NCBI GenBank assembly: GCA_934567355.1
Contig: CAKTJC010000031.1
Span: forward strand, 1-31,113
Length of the DNA stretch: 31,113 nucleotides
Direction of reading: 5' to 3'
Origin: an uncultured Oscillospiraceae bacterium
GTDB lineage: Bacteria > Bacillota > Clostridia > Oscillospirales > Oscillospiraceae
Below the pieces are notes generated by a model. It worked only from the letters and a program-made list of their open reading frames with translations, was not told the DNA's origin and searched no databases. This document shows positions 23,107 to 31,113 of the stretch, piece after piece; positions within the stretch are counted from its first letter, which is position 1; each line of letters begins with the position of its first letter. The position numbers were made by a program, and so were the translations under genes.

Positions 23107-23973
23107 CTATCTGGCATCTCGCTCAGAACGCTTTCGGAATTGCGCCTCACACAGACGAACAATTTCATCTTCCATCTGCGCGGTAGTGTAGCTTTTGGGG
23201 AAGAACTTTCGGATACGTTCCATAGGGATGCGAATGCGCTCCTTCTGATTTGCCTTTTCCTCGCCTATAATGGAACGCAGTTTGGGCACTGTCAGAGCTT
23301 TTGCCTGGTATTCCTTTTTCAGGCGAACAGCCTGAGAAAGGGATGGAGTGCAGTCGTTTCGGCGCATTTCTTCCAGGAGGCAGGTCTGGGCTTTTTCCGG
23401 GAGGTAGCTTAGCTCCACAGCGGGGGTGAGGGCAATTTTGCCGTCATCGACAAGCTGTAGCAATTCTGGTAGCAGATAGGTCAAGCGGATATATCGCCGT
23501 ACCTGATTCTTGCTTTCTCCGCTTGTATTCCCAATTATTTCCGCTGTTTCCAACTTCCGCCCAACTTGGTTGGAAGTTATATCTGTGCGTTGCCCTTGGC
23601 GGCTCATTGCCTCCATTTTCATCTTGTAGGCAAACGCCTTTTCACTGGGCAGAATATGCTCCCGGTGGAGGTTGCTGTCTACCAGCATAATAGCCGCTTC
23701 TTCCCGGCTGATTTCGTAGACGAGGGCAGGGACCTCCGAAAGCCCTGCCCTTTGTGCTGCGTGTAGTCTGCGGTGGCCGCTGATTATTTCGTATTCGTCT
23801 ATACCCTCTAACGGGCGGACAATCAACGGGGAGAGAACGCCCTCATTTTGAACGCTCTCGGCCAACGTTTCCATTTCCTCGTTGTCCAAGATCTTGTAAG
23901 GGTGGCCCTCGAACGGGTGCAATTTCTCTATTGAAATTGCAATAGGTTTACATAAATTATTATCTATTCTCAT
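23107..23973 (-). CDS. parB: ParB/Spo0J-family protein, second copy
   Basis: A 288-aa homologue of the protein at 2722-3576. ISGHRRLHAAQ and EEAAIMLVDSNLHREHILPSEKAFAY are identical in both. It differs at about 128-150 (TDITSNQVGRKLETAEIIG) and in the last third (LKKEYQAKALTVPKLRSIIGE; EDEIVRLCEAQFRKRSERDAR). The mosaic of identical and divergent blocks points to recombination between element lineages. Start overlaps the relaxase stop (ATGA). Confidence 0.85.
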   Translation of the reverse strand: MRIDNNLCKPIAISIEKLHPFEGHPYKILDNEEMETLAESVQNEGVLSPLIVRPLEGIDEYEIISGHRRLHAAQRAGLSEVPALVYEISREEAAIMLVDSNLHREHILPSEKAFAYKMKMEAMSRQGQRTDITSNQVGRKLETAEIIGNTSGESKNQVRRYIRLTYLLPELLQLVDDGKIALTPAVELSYLPEKAQTCLLEEMRRNDCTPSLSQAVRLKKEYQAKALTVPKLRSIIGEEKANQKERIRIPMERIRKFFPKSYTTAQMEDEIVRLCEAQFRKRSERDAR

Positions 23974-25334
23974 TTCATCCTTTCTCTGAATCTTTGATAT
24001 GCCGCCCGTTCCAGGCGGTGTTCTTCTTGCAATAGTTCGTATAAATGTGGGGACTCGTCCAGAATCTTTTTTGCCTGCCGTAACTTTTTCCGCAATGGTG
24101 CGATTTTCTGGGTGAGTTCCTTTTTGCGTTCTTTGGCCTCTTGCTGCTCCTCTGGCATCTTTGCCCTGCGGCGGGTGTTGTCGGCTTTACTGCGTTCCGC
24201 TTCCAGGAGGTCGATCTGGGATTGGATTTCCGGGATAGTGATTTCCAGCTGGGCGATTGTGTGGATCCCATTTTCCTGTAGAAAGCGATAGTCTGCACGG
24301 TAGCTTTCCAAATCCTTTGCCGCCGCCCGCAGGTCGGGAGAGAGAAGTATCACATCCGTGGTTTGTAGTACCAGTTCCATCACCAGGATCAACAGCAAAA
24401 GCACCGTGTCCACAAGGACTTCTTCCGTATTATGGCTATGCTCAATAGTAAAGGCCAGACGCTCCATCTCCCATTCCAATGGAAATTTCTTTGGCTTGTA
24501 AGGCAAATGCGTATTCCACTTCTGCCGGAAATCATTGGAATAGAAATTCTCGTCAAACCGACTCCGCAGCACTTCTTTGGTGTAGCCCAGAGAGGACAGC
24601 CTGACAGGCCGTTGCCAATTTGCTGCTTTTACGGAAAGCCGCACCCGGTCAATGGAGTAGCCTCTGGACACCATCTGCTTTTCAAACTGCTCCCAGCTCT
24701 TAGCGTAGGTGAGGCAATATTCCACATCCTCCTGCAGCATATCCCGGTGGGTTTTCTTGCCCTGCCTGTGAAGCCAATAGGCTTTCTTTTCGCAATTATA
24801 GAAGTCGCTGTTTTCCAGCACCGACAGGCCATGCTCCCGGCAAATGGCATCTGAGATTTTGCGCAGCTCCTTGTGGTCGCCTATCTTGTTCTGAAATTTG
24901 CTTCCGTCTTTGAACGAAACCGGATTCACAACAAAGTGGCAATGGATGTTTTCGGTATTCAGATGCACCGTCACAAGCACCTGATACCAGTCACCCCACA
25001 TCCGGCAGGCCGTTTCCTTGCCGATTTCAAAGGCCATCTCCGGCGTGACCTCGCCCTCCCGAAAGCTCTGGATTCCATGGTAGGCCACCACGCTGCCACG
25101 GTTGCCAAAGCGTTTCTGGACAGCTACCATCTCCGCATAGGCATTCTGTTTGGAGCAGTTAATTCCAGCCACAAACATGGTGCGGTCCGTTTTGGCATCG
25201 TTGGCGGCGTATTTCAGTGTGTCGTAGAGGTCACTGTCTAAGTACCGCTGGGGTGTGGTCTTGTCCGGGTTATCCGCATAATCCAACACCGCTTTCAGCT
25301 GCCCCTTTACGGGCCAGAATCCGGTAACGGCCAA
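23970..25334 (-). CDS. mobA: Relaxase/mobilization nuclease, second copy
   Basis: A 454-aa MOBP-like relaxase. TTG start at 25334, 7 nt after AAGGAGGG, giving MAVTGFWPVKGQLKAVLDYA, the usual N-terminus with the likely catalytic tyrosine. Histidine triad HLNTENIHCHFVVNP. The hydrophobic stretch (LLLLILVMELVL) and the basic C-terminal coiled coil match the left copy, with only scattered substitutions. It overlaps mobC by 28 bp upstream and parB by 4 bp downstream. Confidence 0.9.
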   Translation of the reverse strand: MAVTGFWPVKGQLKAVLDYADNPDKTTPQRYLDSDLYDTLKYAANDAKTDRTMFVAGINCSKQNAYAEMVAVQKRFGNRGSVVAYHGIQSFREGEVTPEMAFEIGKETACRMWGDWYQVLVTVHLNTENIHCHFVVNPVSFKDGSKFQNKIGDHKELRKISDAICREHGLSVLENSDFYNCEKKAYWLHRQGKKTHRDMLQEDVEYCLTYAKSWEQFEKQMVSRGYSIDRVRLSVKAANWQRPVRLSSLGYTKEVLRSRFDENFYSNDFRQKWNTHLPYKPKKFPLEWEMERLAFTIEHSHNTEEVLVDTVLLLLILVMELVLQTTDVILLSPDLRAAAKDLESYRADYRFLQENGIHTIAQLEITIPEIQSQIDLLEAERSKADNTRRRAKMPEEQQEAKERKKELTQKIAPLRKKLRQAKKILDESPHLYELLQEEHRLERAAYQRFRERMK

Positions 25335-25615
25335 GGCGCACCCTCCTTTCTGGGCAGAAGCAGGGTATCCGAGATTTCTTTCAGCAGCGTACAGATAGCG
25401 GCATCCGTTTCCGAGGATGCCGTTAGATCCTGCAACTGGCCGATTTTTTCAATCAGCGGAAATATGGCTTCTGGAAGAATTGGCTGCGGCGCATAACCCA
25501 ATGCCCGCTGCTTTACATACTCGCTTACGCTCAATCCGCACTTTCCGGCAAGCACCGCAATTCTCTTTTTCTCCTGGTCTGTGACCCGGAACGCAATTCT
25601 GTTTTCTTTCTTCAT
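25307..25615 (-). CDS. mobC: MobC-like relaxosome accessory protein, second copy
   Basis: A 102-aa ribbon-helix-helix protein differing from the left copy at about a dozen positions (for example KKRIAVLAGKCGLSVSEYVKQ). Start ATG 25615 after AAGGAG. Expected to bind the inverted repeats just upstream and assist the relaxase. Confidence 0.75.
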   Translation of the reverse strand: MKKENRIAFRVTDQEKKRIAVLAGKCGLSVSEYVKQRALGYAPQPILPEAIFPLIEKIGQLQDLTASSETDAAICTLLKEISDTLLLPRKEGAPWPLPDSGP

Positions 25616-25767
25616 AAATCAACTCCTTATGTCTTTCTTGCTCGGGGGATTGGGGGACTCCCCAAAGAGGAGCCCAGTACGCTGGGATTGAGGGGGAACT
25701 TGCGGCACACAAGTTCCCTGCTTGTTACACTACAGGACGGCATTCGTTACACTACAGGACGGCATTC
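25616..25767 (-). other. Candidate oriT region, second copy, with a 22-bp tandem duplication
   Basis: The same 9-bp inverted repeat as at 978-1002 is present. The segment bearing the GTAGTGTAAC motif is duplicated in tandem (25724-25745 and 25746-25767); the duplication includes the end of the neighbouring gene. The left copy has one unit. Confidence 0.5.
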
Positions 25768-26057
25768 GCTTTCCGTAAATAGATACGTTTGCTTCTTACC
25801 GTTCGTTCAAAGGTCAATACACATTCTGTGCCAATTGGAGTATCCGCAAGGCCAAGATAATCCGCCTCTGGGAACGTGCAGGCAATAATTTTCCTGTCAT
25901 CCGCAAATGTGAAGAAGCATTCCAGGCTACGCTTTCCCCATACCTTTAACTCCAAATATGCGGTAAAAGTTCCCGGTTCTGTAATGAAATGATAGTCTCT
26001 GGTATCAAATCCACTTTGAGCAAATTGCGCTTTGGACAGCGCCCTCATCTTTTCCAT
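25752..26057 (-). CDS. Conserved hypothetical protein, second copy
   Basis: A 101-aa homologue of the protein at 661-966, with the start at ATG 26057 after AAGGAGG. The core (FITEPGTFTAYLELKVWGK and KRIYLRKANAVL) is identical; differences cluster around residues 74-88. Same place between parR and oriT. Function unknown. Confidence 0.75.
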   Translation of the reverse strand: MEKMRALSKAQFAQSGFDTRDYHFITEPGTFTAYLELKVWGKRSLECFFTFADDRKIIACTFPEADYLGLADTPIGTECVLTFERTVRSKRIYLRKANAVL

Positions 26058-26203
26058 AGCAACCTCCTTTCTGACGGCGTTTTTGATGAAAAGAGCCGCC
26101 GTATTTTCCAATTTTGCCGCCGCAAACCATCAAATGCGACGGCAGATCGTTTTGAGATGTTAGCGTGGCGATGGCTTTTTCCCAAAAAAGTGCCGCCATT
26201 TTC

Positions 26204-26527
26204 TCACTCCATGCCGTCGAAAGCGTCCAAAAACGCCAGCGTTTGTTCGGCGTTTTTCTGTGACGGCTGGGGCGACTCCAAAGTGGACTGAAAAGGAACT
26301 GTATTTCCAAGTCCTTTCAGCTCCTCCCGGAGCATCAGCCGGAATCTGCCCATAAAGGAATCTTCTCGGCTTTCTGACTCTTGGGCATCCAGGCAGTCGT
26401 TAATGGCCTGCACCACGGATTTGCTGAAAGAGCTTCCAGATGCTTTTCTATCTCTCAGATATTCCAGCGCACGGGCATCCTCGGCACGGGACAGTTTGAA
26501 GCGTATCGTGGTTTTGGCAGCCCTCAT
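26204..26527 (-). CDS. parR: ParR-like ribbon-helix-helix protein, second copy
   Basis: A 107-aa homologue of 192-515. The DNA-binding N-terminal half is nearly unchanged, including SFSKSVVQAINDCLD. The linker (FQSTLESPQPSQKNAEQ) has drifted. ATG overlaps the parM stop (ATGA). Expected to link a centromere site to ParM filaments. Confidence 0.7.
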   Translation of the reverse strand: MRAAKTTIRFKLSRAEDARALEYLRDRKASGSSFSKSVVQAINDCLDAQESESREDSFMGRFRLMLREELKGLGNTVPFQSTLESPQPSQKNAEQTLAFLDAFDGME

Positions 26528-27447
26528 TTCACGCCTCCTGTCACATTCTGCACGTCAGCCATGTATTCGTACCCCTTGGCTGTGGCGCAAATGTCACTGT
26601 TGATGATGATTCTGCCGGGATCAATTGGAAAGAAATTCTTCAGCAGACAGCCACCGCCGCCGACCACATAGAGCTTCATAATCCGGGGATCGTAACCATG
26701 CTCCCGGAGCTTGCGGAATATCCTTTTCGCATAGTCGCTGGCCGTAAGCCTCATAGTCCTTTCCAACTCCTCGTCAATGCCGACTGTACCATACCGCAGA
26801 AAATTGTGAATCATCTGTTCGCCCAGCTCGGCATGGTGTTCCCGCATGAGAGCTTCCTGGATGGCTAAAACACACTGCTGAACACCATACTTTTCCGTGA
26901 ACATCTGACGCAAATCTACCTTGCTGTCCAGAGTACGCAGGATGTTTATAGTGCCGTTTCCGATGTCACAAAGCATATTGCTTCCGGTGAAGTGGTTGAC
27001 AATGGGCGCGATTGCTGCAAATCCCTGGGGATAGACTGCCGCGCCTACAATGCGGATGCGGTAATCCTTTCTCCGAAAAGTAAATTCCATATCACTGTTT
27101 TGTAGTAGATATGCCTGGAATGCCTTTCGCTGCTTTGCCACCCAGGACAGGGGCAGTCCCGCCGCCAGGAACACATTTGCCTGGGTAATTTGTTCTCTGC
27201 TCAATTCTCGGGCAATGGCCGCCAGGGTCAGAATGTAGTAGTCCTCGTCCATTACTTTTTCAGCAGTGTATTCCTTGTGGCCAACGCCGATCTGGTAATA
27301 GCGGCCCCGGTAGATCAGCAGGTCATTCTTGAAGGTCGGTTCCGTGTTGCTGCTTTCGACCCCCGTGGGGAAGCAGCAATTTGCTGTTTTGATGTTGCCA
27401 TAGCCATGGTCAACGCCGATGATGTAAATTCCGTTTTTGTTTTTCAT
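26524..27447 (-). CDS. parM: ParM/StbA-like plasmid segregation ATPase
   Basis: A 307-aa actin-like protein. Phosphate 1 loop IIGVDHGYGNIKTA at residues 9-22, phosphate 2 segment MLCDIGNGTINIL at about 167-179, and adenosine-binding glycines VVGGGGCLL near residue 260. With ParR it forms a type II (actin) segregation system. The start has GAAAGGA upstream. Finding such a system on an integrated element implies a circular stage that replicates or must be retained through division. No promoter is evident by eye. Confidence 0.88.
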   Translation of the reverse strand: MKNKNGIYIIGVDHGYGNIKTANCCFPTGVESSNTEPTFKNDLLIYRGRYYQIGVGHKEYTAEKVMDEDYYILTLAAIARELSREQITQANVFLAAGLPLSWVAKQRKAFQAYLLQNSDMEFTFRRKDYRIRIVGAAVYPQGFAAIAPIVNHFTGSNMLCDIGNGTINILRTLDSKVDLRQMFTEKYGVQQCVLAIQEALMREHHAELGEQMIHNFLRYGTVGIDEELERTMRLTASDYAKRIFRKLREHGYDPRIMKLYVVGGGGCLLKNFFPIDPGRIIINSDICATAKGYEYMADVQNVTGGVK

Positions 27448-28160
27448 TTGATTTTCCTTTCAAAATTAAGATTTTTGCGCACCTATTTGACCTCGCCCCC
27501 GTGCGCTTTGGATTCATCTGATGCCCGACAGCGAATCGGGTCCATGGGAGTTCCACCCCTGCGCTTCTGCCCAGCTCTTTCGAGAAGTATCATTGTCCTG
27601 CCCCCGCCGTCGTCGCCTTGTCGGTTGCTGTCCGGCATTTGAGGCCCGTGGTTGTCGCTCACATAAAACGGTCATGGCGCACGGCCTCCCGGCTCTGGTG
27701 GGGGAGAATGTATCAGATGAATGAATATGAAATTGTCAAGGTACATGGAGGTGATTTAACGCCCTACCATTTCGTCTTGGAATTTTCAGCCAAAAAATTT
27801 TTAATCTCAGTTTGGCTTTTCCCGGGACTCCTGGGGACTGCAAATGCCCTCTCACTTATGGAGCCCACGAAACGGGTTGTTTTTTTACATATTTCAGAAA
27901 ATATTTTCTTTTTGTAGGGTATGACAACCGCCGCCGGAAATTTTCCCTTCACTTATCGCGGGAAAAATGAGGTTTTGTTAGGGTGTTTTCCGGAAAAATT
28001 ATTTATCCCCTCATATGGTAGGCATCGAGACGGGTTTTCTATGAAATCAAATGTCTTAAAAGATCGAAGTGTTTTGACGTATTTCCCTTGTATTGTTTAG
28101 AAAAATCGAACATTAATAGAAATAAATTAAAAATACGGAAGAAAATATTCAAAAGTCGTA
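27448..28160. other. Gene-free stretch between parM and the ATPase gene
   Basis: The first 270 bp are GC-rich and could contain the ParR binding site (parC) or the element boundary, but I see no clear direct repeats. From about 27880 it is AT-rich. A short hairpin AGCCAAA/TTTGGCT followed by TTTT sits at 27788-27821. Open frames here lack start signals and family features, so none is called. Confidence 0.4.
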
Positions 28161-28189
28161 TTGAAACACATTGAAAGATGTGCTACAAT
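28161..28189 (+). promoter_or_regulatory. Promoter of the AAA ATPase gene
   Basis: TTGAAA (28161-28166), 17-bp spacer, TACAAT (28184-28189), about 38 bp before the start codon. Confidence 0.7.
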
Positions 28190-28227
28190 GAGCGATATTC
28201 AATCAACTTATGATATGAGTGATTAAA

Positions 28228-29541
28228 ATGGAACGAATTGAAGAATATACGAAACAGCTCCACACCAGCATCCGCAATTATTGGATGCAGAAATCAACCC
28301 CGTGGATTACGCAGCTCTGCGGCAAAAGTGGAATGGGAAAGACCTCCTTGGCGCAAAGCTACCTGGAAGCATACGGCGGGGAATACTTTTCTTTCCGAAA
28401 TCTGGATGCGGCATTTGCCCCGCAGATATTCCTGCCCGGGTGCAAGCTGTGGAGGGAGTTTTTCGCAGAGATTAGAGAAACAAAAAATCGCCCAGTCATC
28501 TTTTTCGATGACATGGACGATAAAAATGATAAGGAAGATTTTTTGAATGCGCTTCCGGAACTCGCCGGGAAAGCTTATGTTGTGTTAATTGTTCGGAATC
28601 AGATGGAATTGCCGTTCCCGTCTGATATTCTCCAAATGACAGCAGTCACGGTGCCTATGCTTCTGGCTGAAAACAAGGGACTTGACCCGCTGGATGCGCT
28701 TCGGACAATTGCGATTACCGACGGTATTCCAGAGCTGGTGCGGCTATTCGATTTTCAAAGGATCTTTGCTGAGAATCTGGGATTGCTTTTTACTCAGAAT
28801 TCCACCTATTTCCGCTATGCTGAATCAGTGCTGCATCGGAACTTTCGAACACCAGAGACATACAATATCCTGCTTTACGGCATGGCAACCGGGCATAACC
28901 GTATCAGCCAGCTTGCAGAGTTTTCCGGCTTCCCGCAGAACAAGTGCGATAAGTATTTGAAAGTCTTGGATAAAGCCGGACTTTTGGAAACAGTGCAAAG
29001 GAAAGATACCACTGGCCACGTTCGCACGCACTACTATCCCAAAGGCGGCTATTGGAAAACGTGGTTTCGGTATGTGTTTCCGTCTCAAGGACGCTGCCTG
29101 AAACCATTTGAGGGGGACAGTTTGCAGCAGCTGGCGAGTGATATTGACCGTTCAATTGTTGTGGAATATTTCAAAAAAATATGCTGGAAGTGGATGAAGA
29201 AAAACTACGGCGACTATTACTGGGATGAAATTCTATGTTTTGATGACCCAAAGCAGCAGGATGTAACAGTCAATGGCGTTCGCTTTGATTATGTGCAGGA
29301 AACAAAAGATCACACAATCTATGTAAAGATTTGGGATGATATTCGCGAGGGCTTTCCCAAAGCTGAATTTCAAAGGATAGAGGCTGCAACGACTGCGGTC
29401 CGTCCATTTTACGAGAATATCTATTTTCTTTTCTCAGCTGGCAGAGCCTGCAATTATGTAGAGCAGCTCCGGAACCTGGACACGGTTTCGGTGGTGGATT
29501 TGAAGTCTCTGCTGGGGCAGAAGAACAAGGAGCTTTTTTGA
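28228..29541 (+). CDS. Archaeal-type AAA ATPase with winged helix and DUF234-like C-terminus
   Basis: A 437-aa protein from ATG 28228 (a GTG at 28219 is an alternative; neither has a strong ribosome site). Walker A CGKSGMGKTSL at 31-41, Walker B VIFFDDMDD at 91-99. A winged helix-turn-helix lies at about 212-275 (RISQLAEFSGFPQNKCDKYLKVLDKAGLLE). The C-terminal part (WKTWFRYVFPSQGR, then FDYVQETKDHTIYVKIWDD) resembles the DUF234 nuclease-like domain of this STAND-related family, with a degenerate PD-(D/E)XK look. The function of these ATPases is poorly known. It stands alone with its own promoter and terminator, in cargo-like position. Confidence 0.8.
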   Translation: MERIEEYTKQLHTSIRNYWMQKSTPWITQLCGKSGMGKTSLAQSYLEAYGGEYFSFRNLDAAFAPQIFLPGCKLWREFFAEIRETKNRPVIFFDDMDDKNDKEDFLNALPELAGKAYVVLIVRNQMELPFPSDILQMTAVTVPMLLAENKGLDPLDALRTIAITDGIPELVRLFDFQRIFAENLGLLFTQNSTYFRYAESVLHRNFRTPETYNILLYGMATGHNRISQLAEFSGFPQNKCDKYLKVLDKAGLLETVQRKDTTGHVRTHYYPKGGYWKTWFRYVFPSQGRCLKPFEGDSLQQLASDIDRSIVVEYFKKICWKWMKKNYGDYYWDEILCFDDPKQQDVTVNGVRFDYVQETKDHTIYVKIWDDIREGFPKAEFQRIEAATTAVRPFYENIYFLFSAGRACNYVEQLRNLDTVSVVDLKSLLGQKNKELF

Positions 29542-29565
29542 TAGGAATATCAGATACAAAAAAAG

Positions 29566-29612
29566 AAACGACAGACAGACTGGAGCAAATGCCAATCTGT
29601 CTGTCGTTTTTT
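29566..29612. terminator. Bidirectional terminator between the ATPase gene and tnpV
   Basis: Perfect stem AAACGACAGACAGA (29566-29579) / TCTGTCTGTCGTTT (29596-29609) with T-run on the right and A-run on the left. It serves the convergent genes. Confidence 0.9.
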
Positions 29613-29628
29613 CATAAAGGTCCGTGTT

Positions 29629-29973
29629 CTAGGCGTAAATCAGTTCATTCAGAACGATCTCATCGGCCCGATTCCGAATGCTGTTCATCCGGGCAACCCA
29701 TTCCATTTGGTGTTCTGCTTTCAGCCGCTCGGTAACGCCTTCCTGCTGTGCCAGTTGGGAAATAAGCCGCTGCTCCATTTCCTGCGCCTGGTGGTCAATT
29801 TCTTCCAGATGGGGATTCAGCGTGTTCTCCATAAGCATGATGGTATAAAGTGCCTCATGATGTTTTCTTAAATAGTTGAAGCGCAGCATTCCCCAACGGC
29901 CTACCTTGGGGCTTTCCGGTGCAGCCAGATTGGGGTGATAGTAGTCCCCGACAAGTGTATAGGTGATTTCCAT
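29629..29973 (-). CDS. tnpV: TnpV-like transposon-encoded protein
   Basis: A 114-aa protein with the family layout: YHPNLAAPESPKVGRWGMLRFNYLRKHH, LMENTLNPHLEEIDHQAQ, then LKAEHQMEWVARMNSIRNRADEIVLNELIYA. TnpV was named on Tn4451-type transposons of Clostridium and occurs on many gut Firmicutes elements; its role is unknown. Start ATG 29973 with GGAGGG upstream. No large recombinase of the Tn4451 type is adjacent in the window, so it may belong to the right-hand element or to a third, degraded one. Confidence 0.85.
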   Translation of the reverse strand: MEITYTLVGDYYHPNLAAPESPKVGRWGMLRFNYLRKHHEALYTIMLMENTLNPHLEEIDHQAQEMEQRLISQLAQQEGVTERLKAEHQMEWVARMNSIRNRADEIVLNELIYA

Positions 29974-30142
29974 ATGTGTCCCTCCAATTCATTTTCAGAT
30001 GGTTTGAAGTCATAACTCTGTTGCTTCTCATCGCATATATGGTAGCAAATACGAGGAAAAAATACCAATGTGCAAAATCCGGATTTACAACTTTTGATAG
30101 ATGGGCAAAAGAAAGGGCGTGTTGCAAAAAACGCCCAATAAA

Positions 30143-30189
30143 AAAACCACATCGACCATCCCAAAAAGGGTTGGCTGATGTGATTTTTT
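30143..30189 (+). terminator. Terminator-like hairpin in the IS left end
   Basis: CACATC (30148-30153) / GATGTG (30177-30182) with inner TCCC/GGG, followed by ATTTTTT. It may shield the transposase from outside transcription. Confidence 0.55.
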
Positions 30190-30208
30190 GCGTTAGAATT
30201 AAACTACC

Positions 30209-30867
30209 ATGAAAAACTCTAAAACGCAAAGACAGTATAGCGTACCGGAGGAGAATAATCAACTGGTTTTTATACTGAACAGTGAAATTAAATTGCCAGA
30301 GGATGCACCCGTCCGAGTGACCAGCGCCCAGCTTGAGGAACTGGACTACAGGAAACTGTACGCAGCGTATTCTTCCAGAGGAAGAAAATCGGTCACCGAC
30401 CCGCGAGTGATATTCAAGGTAATGGCATACGGATACCAGTGCGGCATTTTTTCCAGCCGAAAGTTGGAAGAAGCCTGCCAATGATGAAGGAAGACCATAT
30501 GAGAAAGGGACAATTAAAACCGGCCTATAATGTCCAAATAGCGGTAAACAGCGAATATATCACAGGGATTGAAGCGTTTTCGAACTGGACAGATGTGGGA
30601 ACATTTATTCCGTTTATGCGCAAATTGGAGCTGGCGCACCAGCAGCGATATGAGGAAGTAGCGACGGATGCCGGTTACGAAAGCTTGGATAATTACCTGT
30701 ACCTGGAAGCCAACGGTCAAATGAGCTTCATAAAGCCAACCAACGGCAAACGGAATATCCGTATCGAGCTATTCTTCCTGGCGCTGGGCTTTAACCTCAA
30801 GAAGCGGTGGATGAAGCAGCAAAAAAGCAGGCTGGAAACCCATTATTCTGAGAAAAAAGCTTCGTAG
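30209..30867 (+). pseudogene. IS1182-family transposase, internally deleted
   Basis: Codons from ATG 30209 give the complete N-terminal part (LNSEIKLPEDAPVRVTSAQ, SRGRKSVTDPRVIFKVMAYGY, FSSRKLEEACQ) and stop at TGA 30482. A second piece from about 30482 holds MKEDHMRKGQLKPAYNVQIA, VNSEYITGIEAFSNWTDVGT and YEEVATDAGYESLDNYLYLE, the catalytic-core region with DAGY. It then jumps from FIKPTNGK to the family's C-terminus (KKRWMKQQKSRLETH). At least one deletion is out of frame, so no active enzyme can be made. Confidence 0.85.
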
Positions 30868-31113
30868 CCGTAGAATATAAAAAAGTTATCCACAGGAAGA
30901 CCGGGAAATATGCCTCGGTCAGCTTTGCTATGCCTTAAAATAGAAATTTGGGCTGTAAATGAACATCTTCGCCTTGAATTGGAATGCTCAAGGCGTAAAA
31001 ATTGGGCTGCTGCAAAAAAGAATTTTGCAACAGTCCCTGGATTACATATCAGAAAGATATTGCGCCGGTTTGAAAACTAAAAGTCTCAAAATACAGACTT
31101 AATAATTGCAATT

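Larger units (their letters stand above)
21380..27447 (-). mobile_element. Second mobilizable element (inverted, different recombinase)
   Basis: In minus-strand order: parM, parR, small gene, candidate oriT, mobC, relaxase, parB, small gene, serine recombinase. From 26718 down to 23107 it matches the left element 1-3576 throughout in gene order and mostly in sequence. After parB the two differ entirely. The recombinase end lies near 21380-21440; the other boundary is not defined and could be anywhere right of 27447. Confidence 0.8.
30115..31037 (+). mobile_element. IS1182-family deletion derivative
   Basis: Left end GGGCGTGTTGCAAAA (30115) and right end TTTTGCAACAGTCCC (to 31037) are inverted repeats matching at 13 of 15 positions. 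The length of about 923 bp is roughly half of a full IS1182-type element. The transposase inside has lost at least two internal blocks. Hairpins near each end (30143-30189; 30970-30995; 31004-31037) are kept. It could still be moved in trans. Confidence 0.8.

Noticed and set aside
27618..27917. Plus-strand open frame of 99 codons next to parM
   Set aside because: No ribosome site, no family features, low-complexity C-terminal part; likely chance.
1..31113. CRISPR arrays, rRNA or complete tRNA genes
   Set aside because: No regularly spaced repeats and no complete cloverleaf-like gene seen by reading; only a tRNA-like 3' end near 21435.

Overview
The window reads as chromosome of a spore-forming, gut-type member of Clostridia (Oscillospiraceae-like). 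The signs are strong AGGAGG ribosome binding sites, GC-rich core genes, a sporulation sigma-K gene, a SleB-like hydrolase, and mobile modules typical of gut Firmicutes. The species cannot be fixed from the sequence alone.

Layout. (1) 1-5410 is the right-hand part of an integrated mobilizable element: parM (3' end only), parR, a small conserved gene, a candidate oriT, mobC, a MOBP-like relaxase, parB, a small SHOCT-like gene and a large serine recombinase. The recombinase runs directly into the 3' part of sigK (5406-5894). The element therefore sits inside the sporulation sigma factor gene, like the 'skin' elements of Bacillus and Clostridioides; the 5' part of sigK should lie left of base 1. 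(2) 5900-21100 is host sequence. It holds azlCD, a zinc-ribbon lipoprotein, a Sel1-repeat gene split by a 161-bp MITE, a GH32 sucrase and a membrane protein, a secreted SleB-type hydrolase with a degenerate C39-like domain behind an attenuator-like leader, leuCD with a divergent GntR regulator, and a redox operon (Fe-ADH, three flavodoxin-like proteins, a CMD-cupin fusion, DUF4405 membrane protein) divergent from a MerR regulator. Three members of this last cluster carry one in-frame stop each (merR, a flavodoxin lipoprotein, the DUF4405 gene). (3) 21100-27450 carries an integrase remnant and a second, inverted copy of the parM-parR-mobC-mobA-parB module, this time with an unrelated serine recombinase. 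(4) 27450-31113 is AT-richer accessory DNA: a gene-free 780 bp, an archaeal-type AAA ATPase, tnpV, and an IS1182-family deletion derivative with both ends intact.

How it works together. The two elements share a nearly identical plasmid-like maintenance and mobilization cassette (ParMR segregation, ParB, relaxase, MobC, oriT) but have swapped integration modules. The left recombinase is well placed to restore sigK by excision, which would make the element part of the sporulation programme if excision is regulated. The two inverted copies, about 3.6 kb each, flank about 19.5 kb of mostly host DNA and could mediate its inversion.
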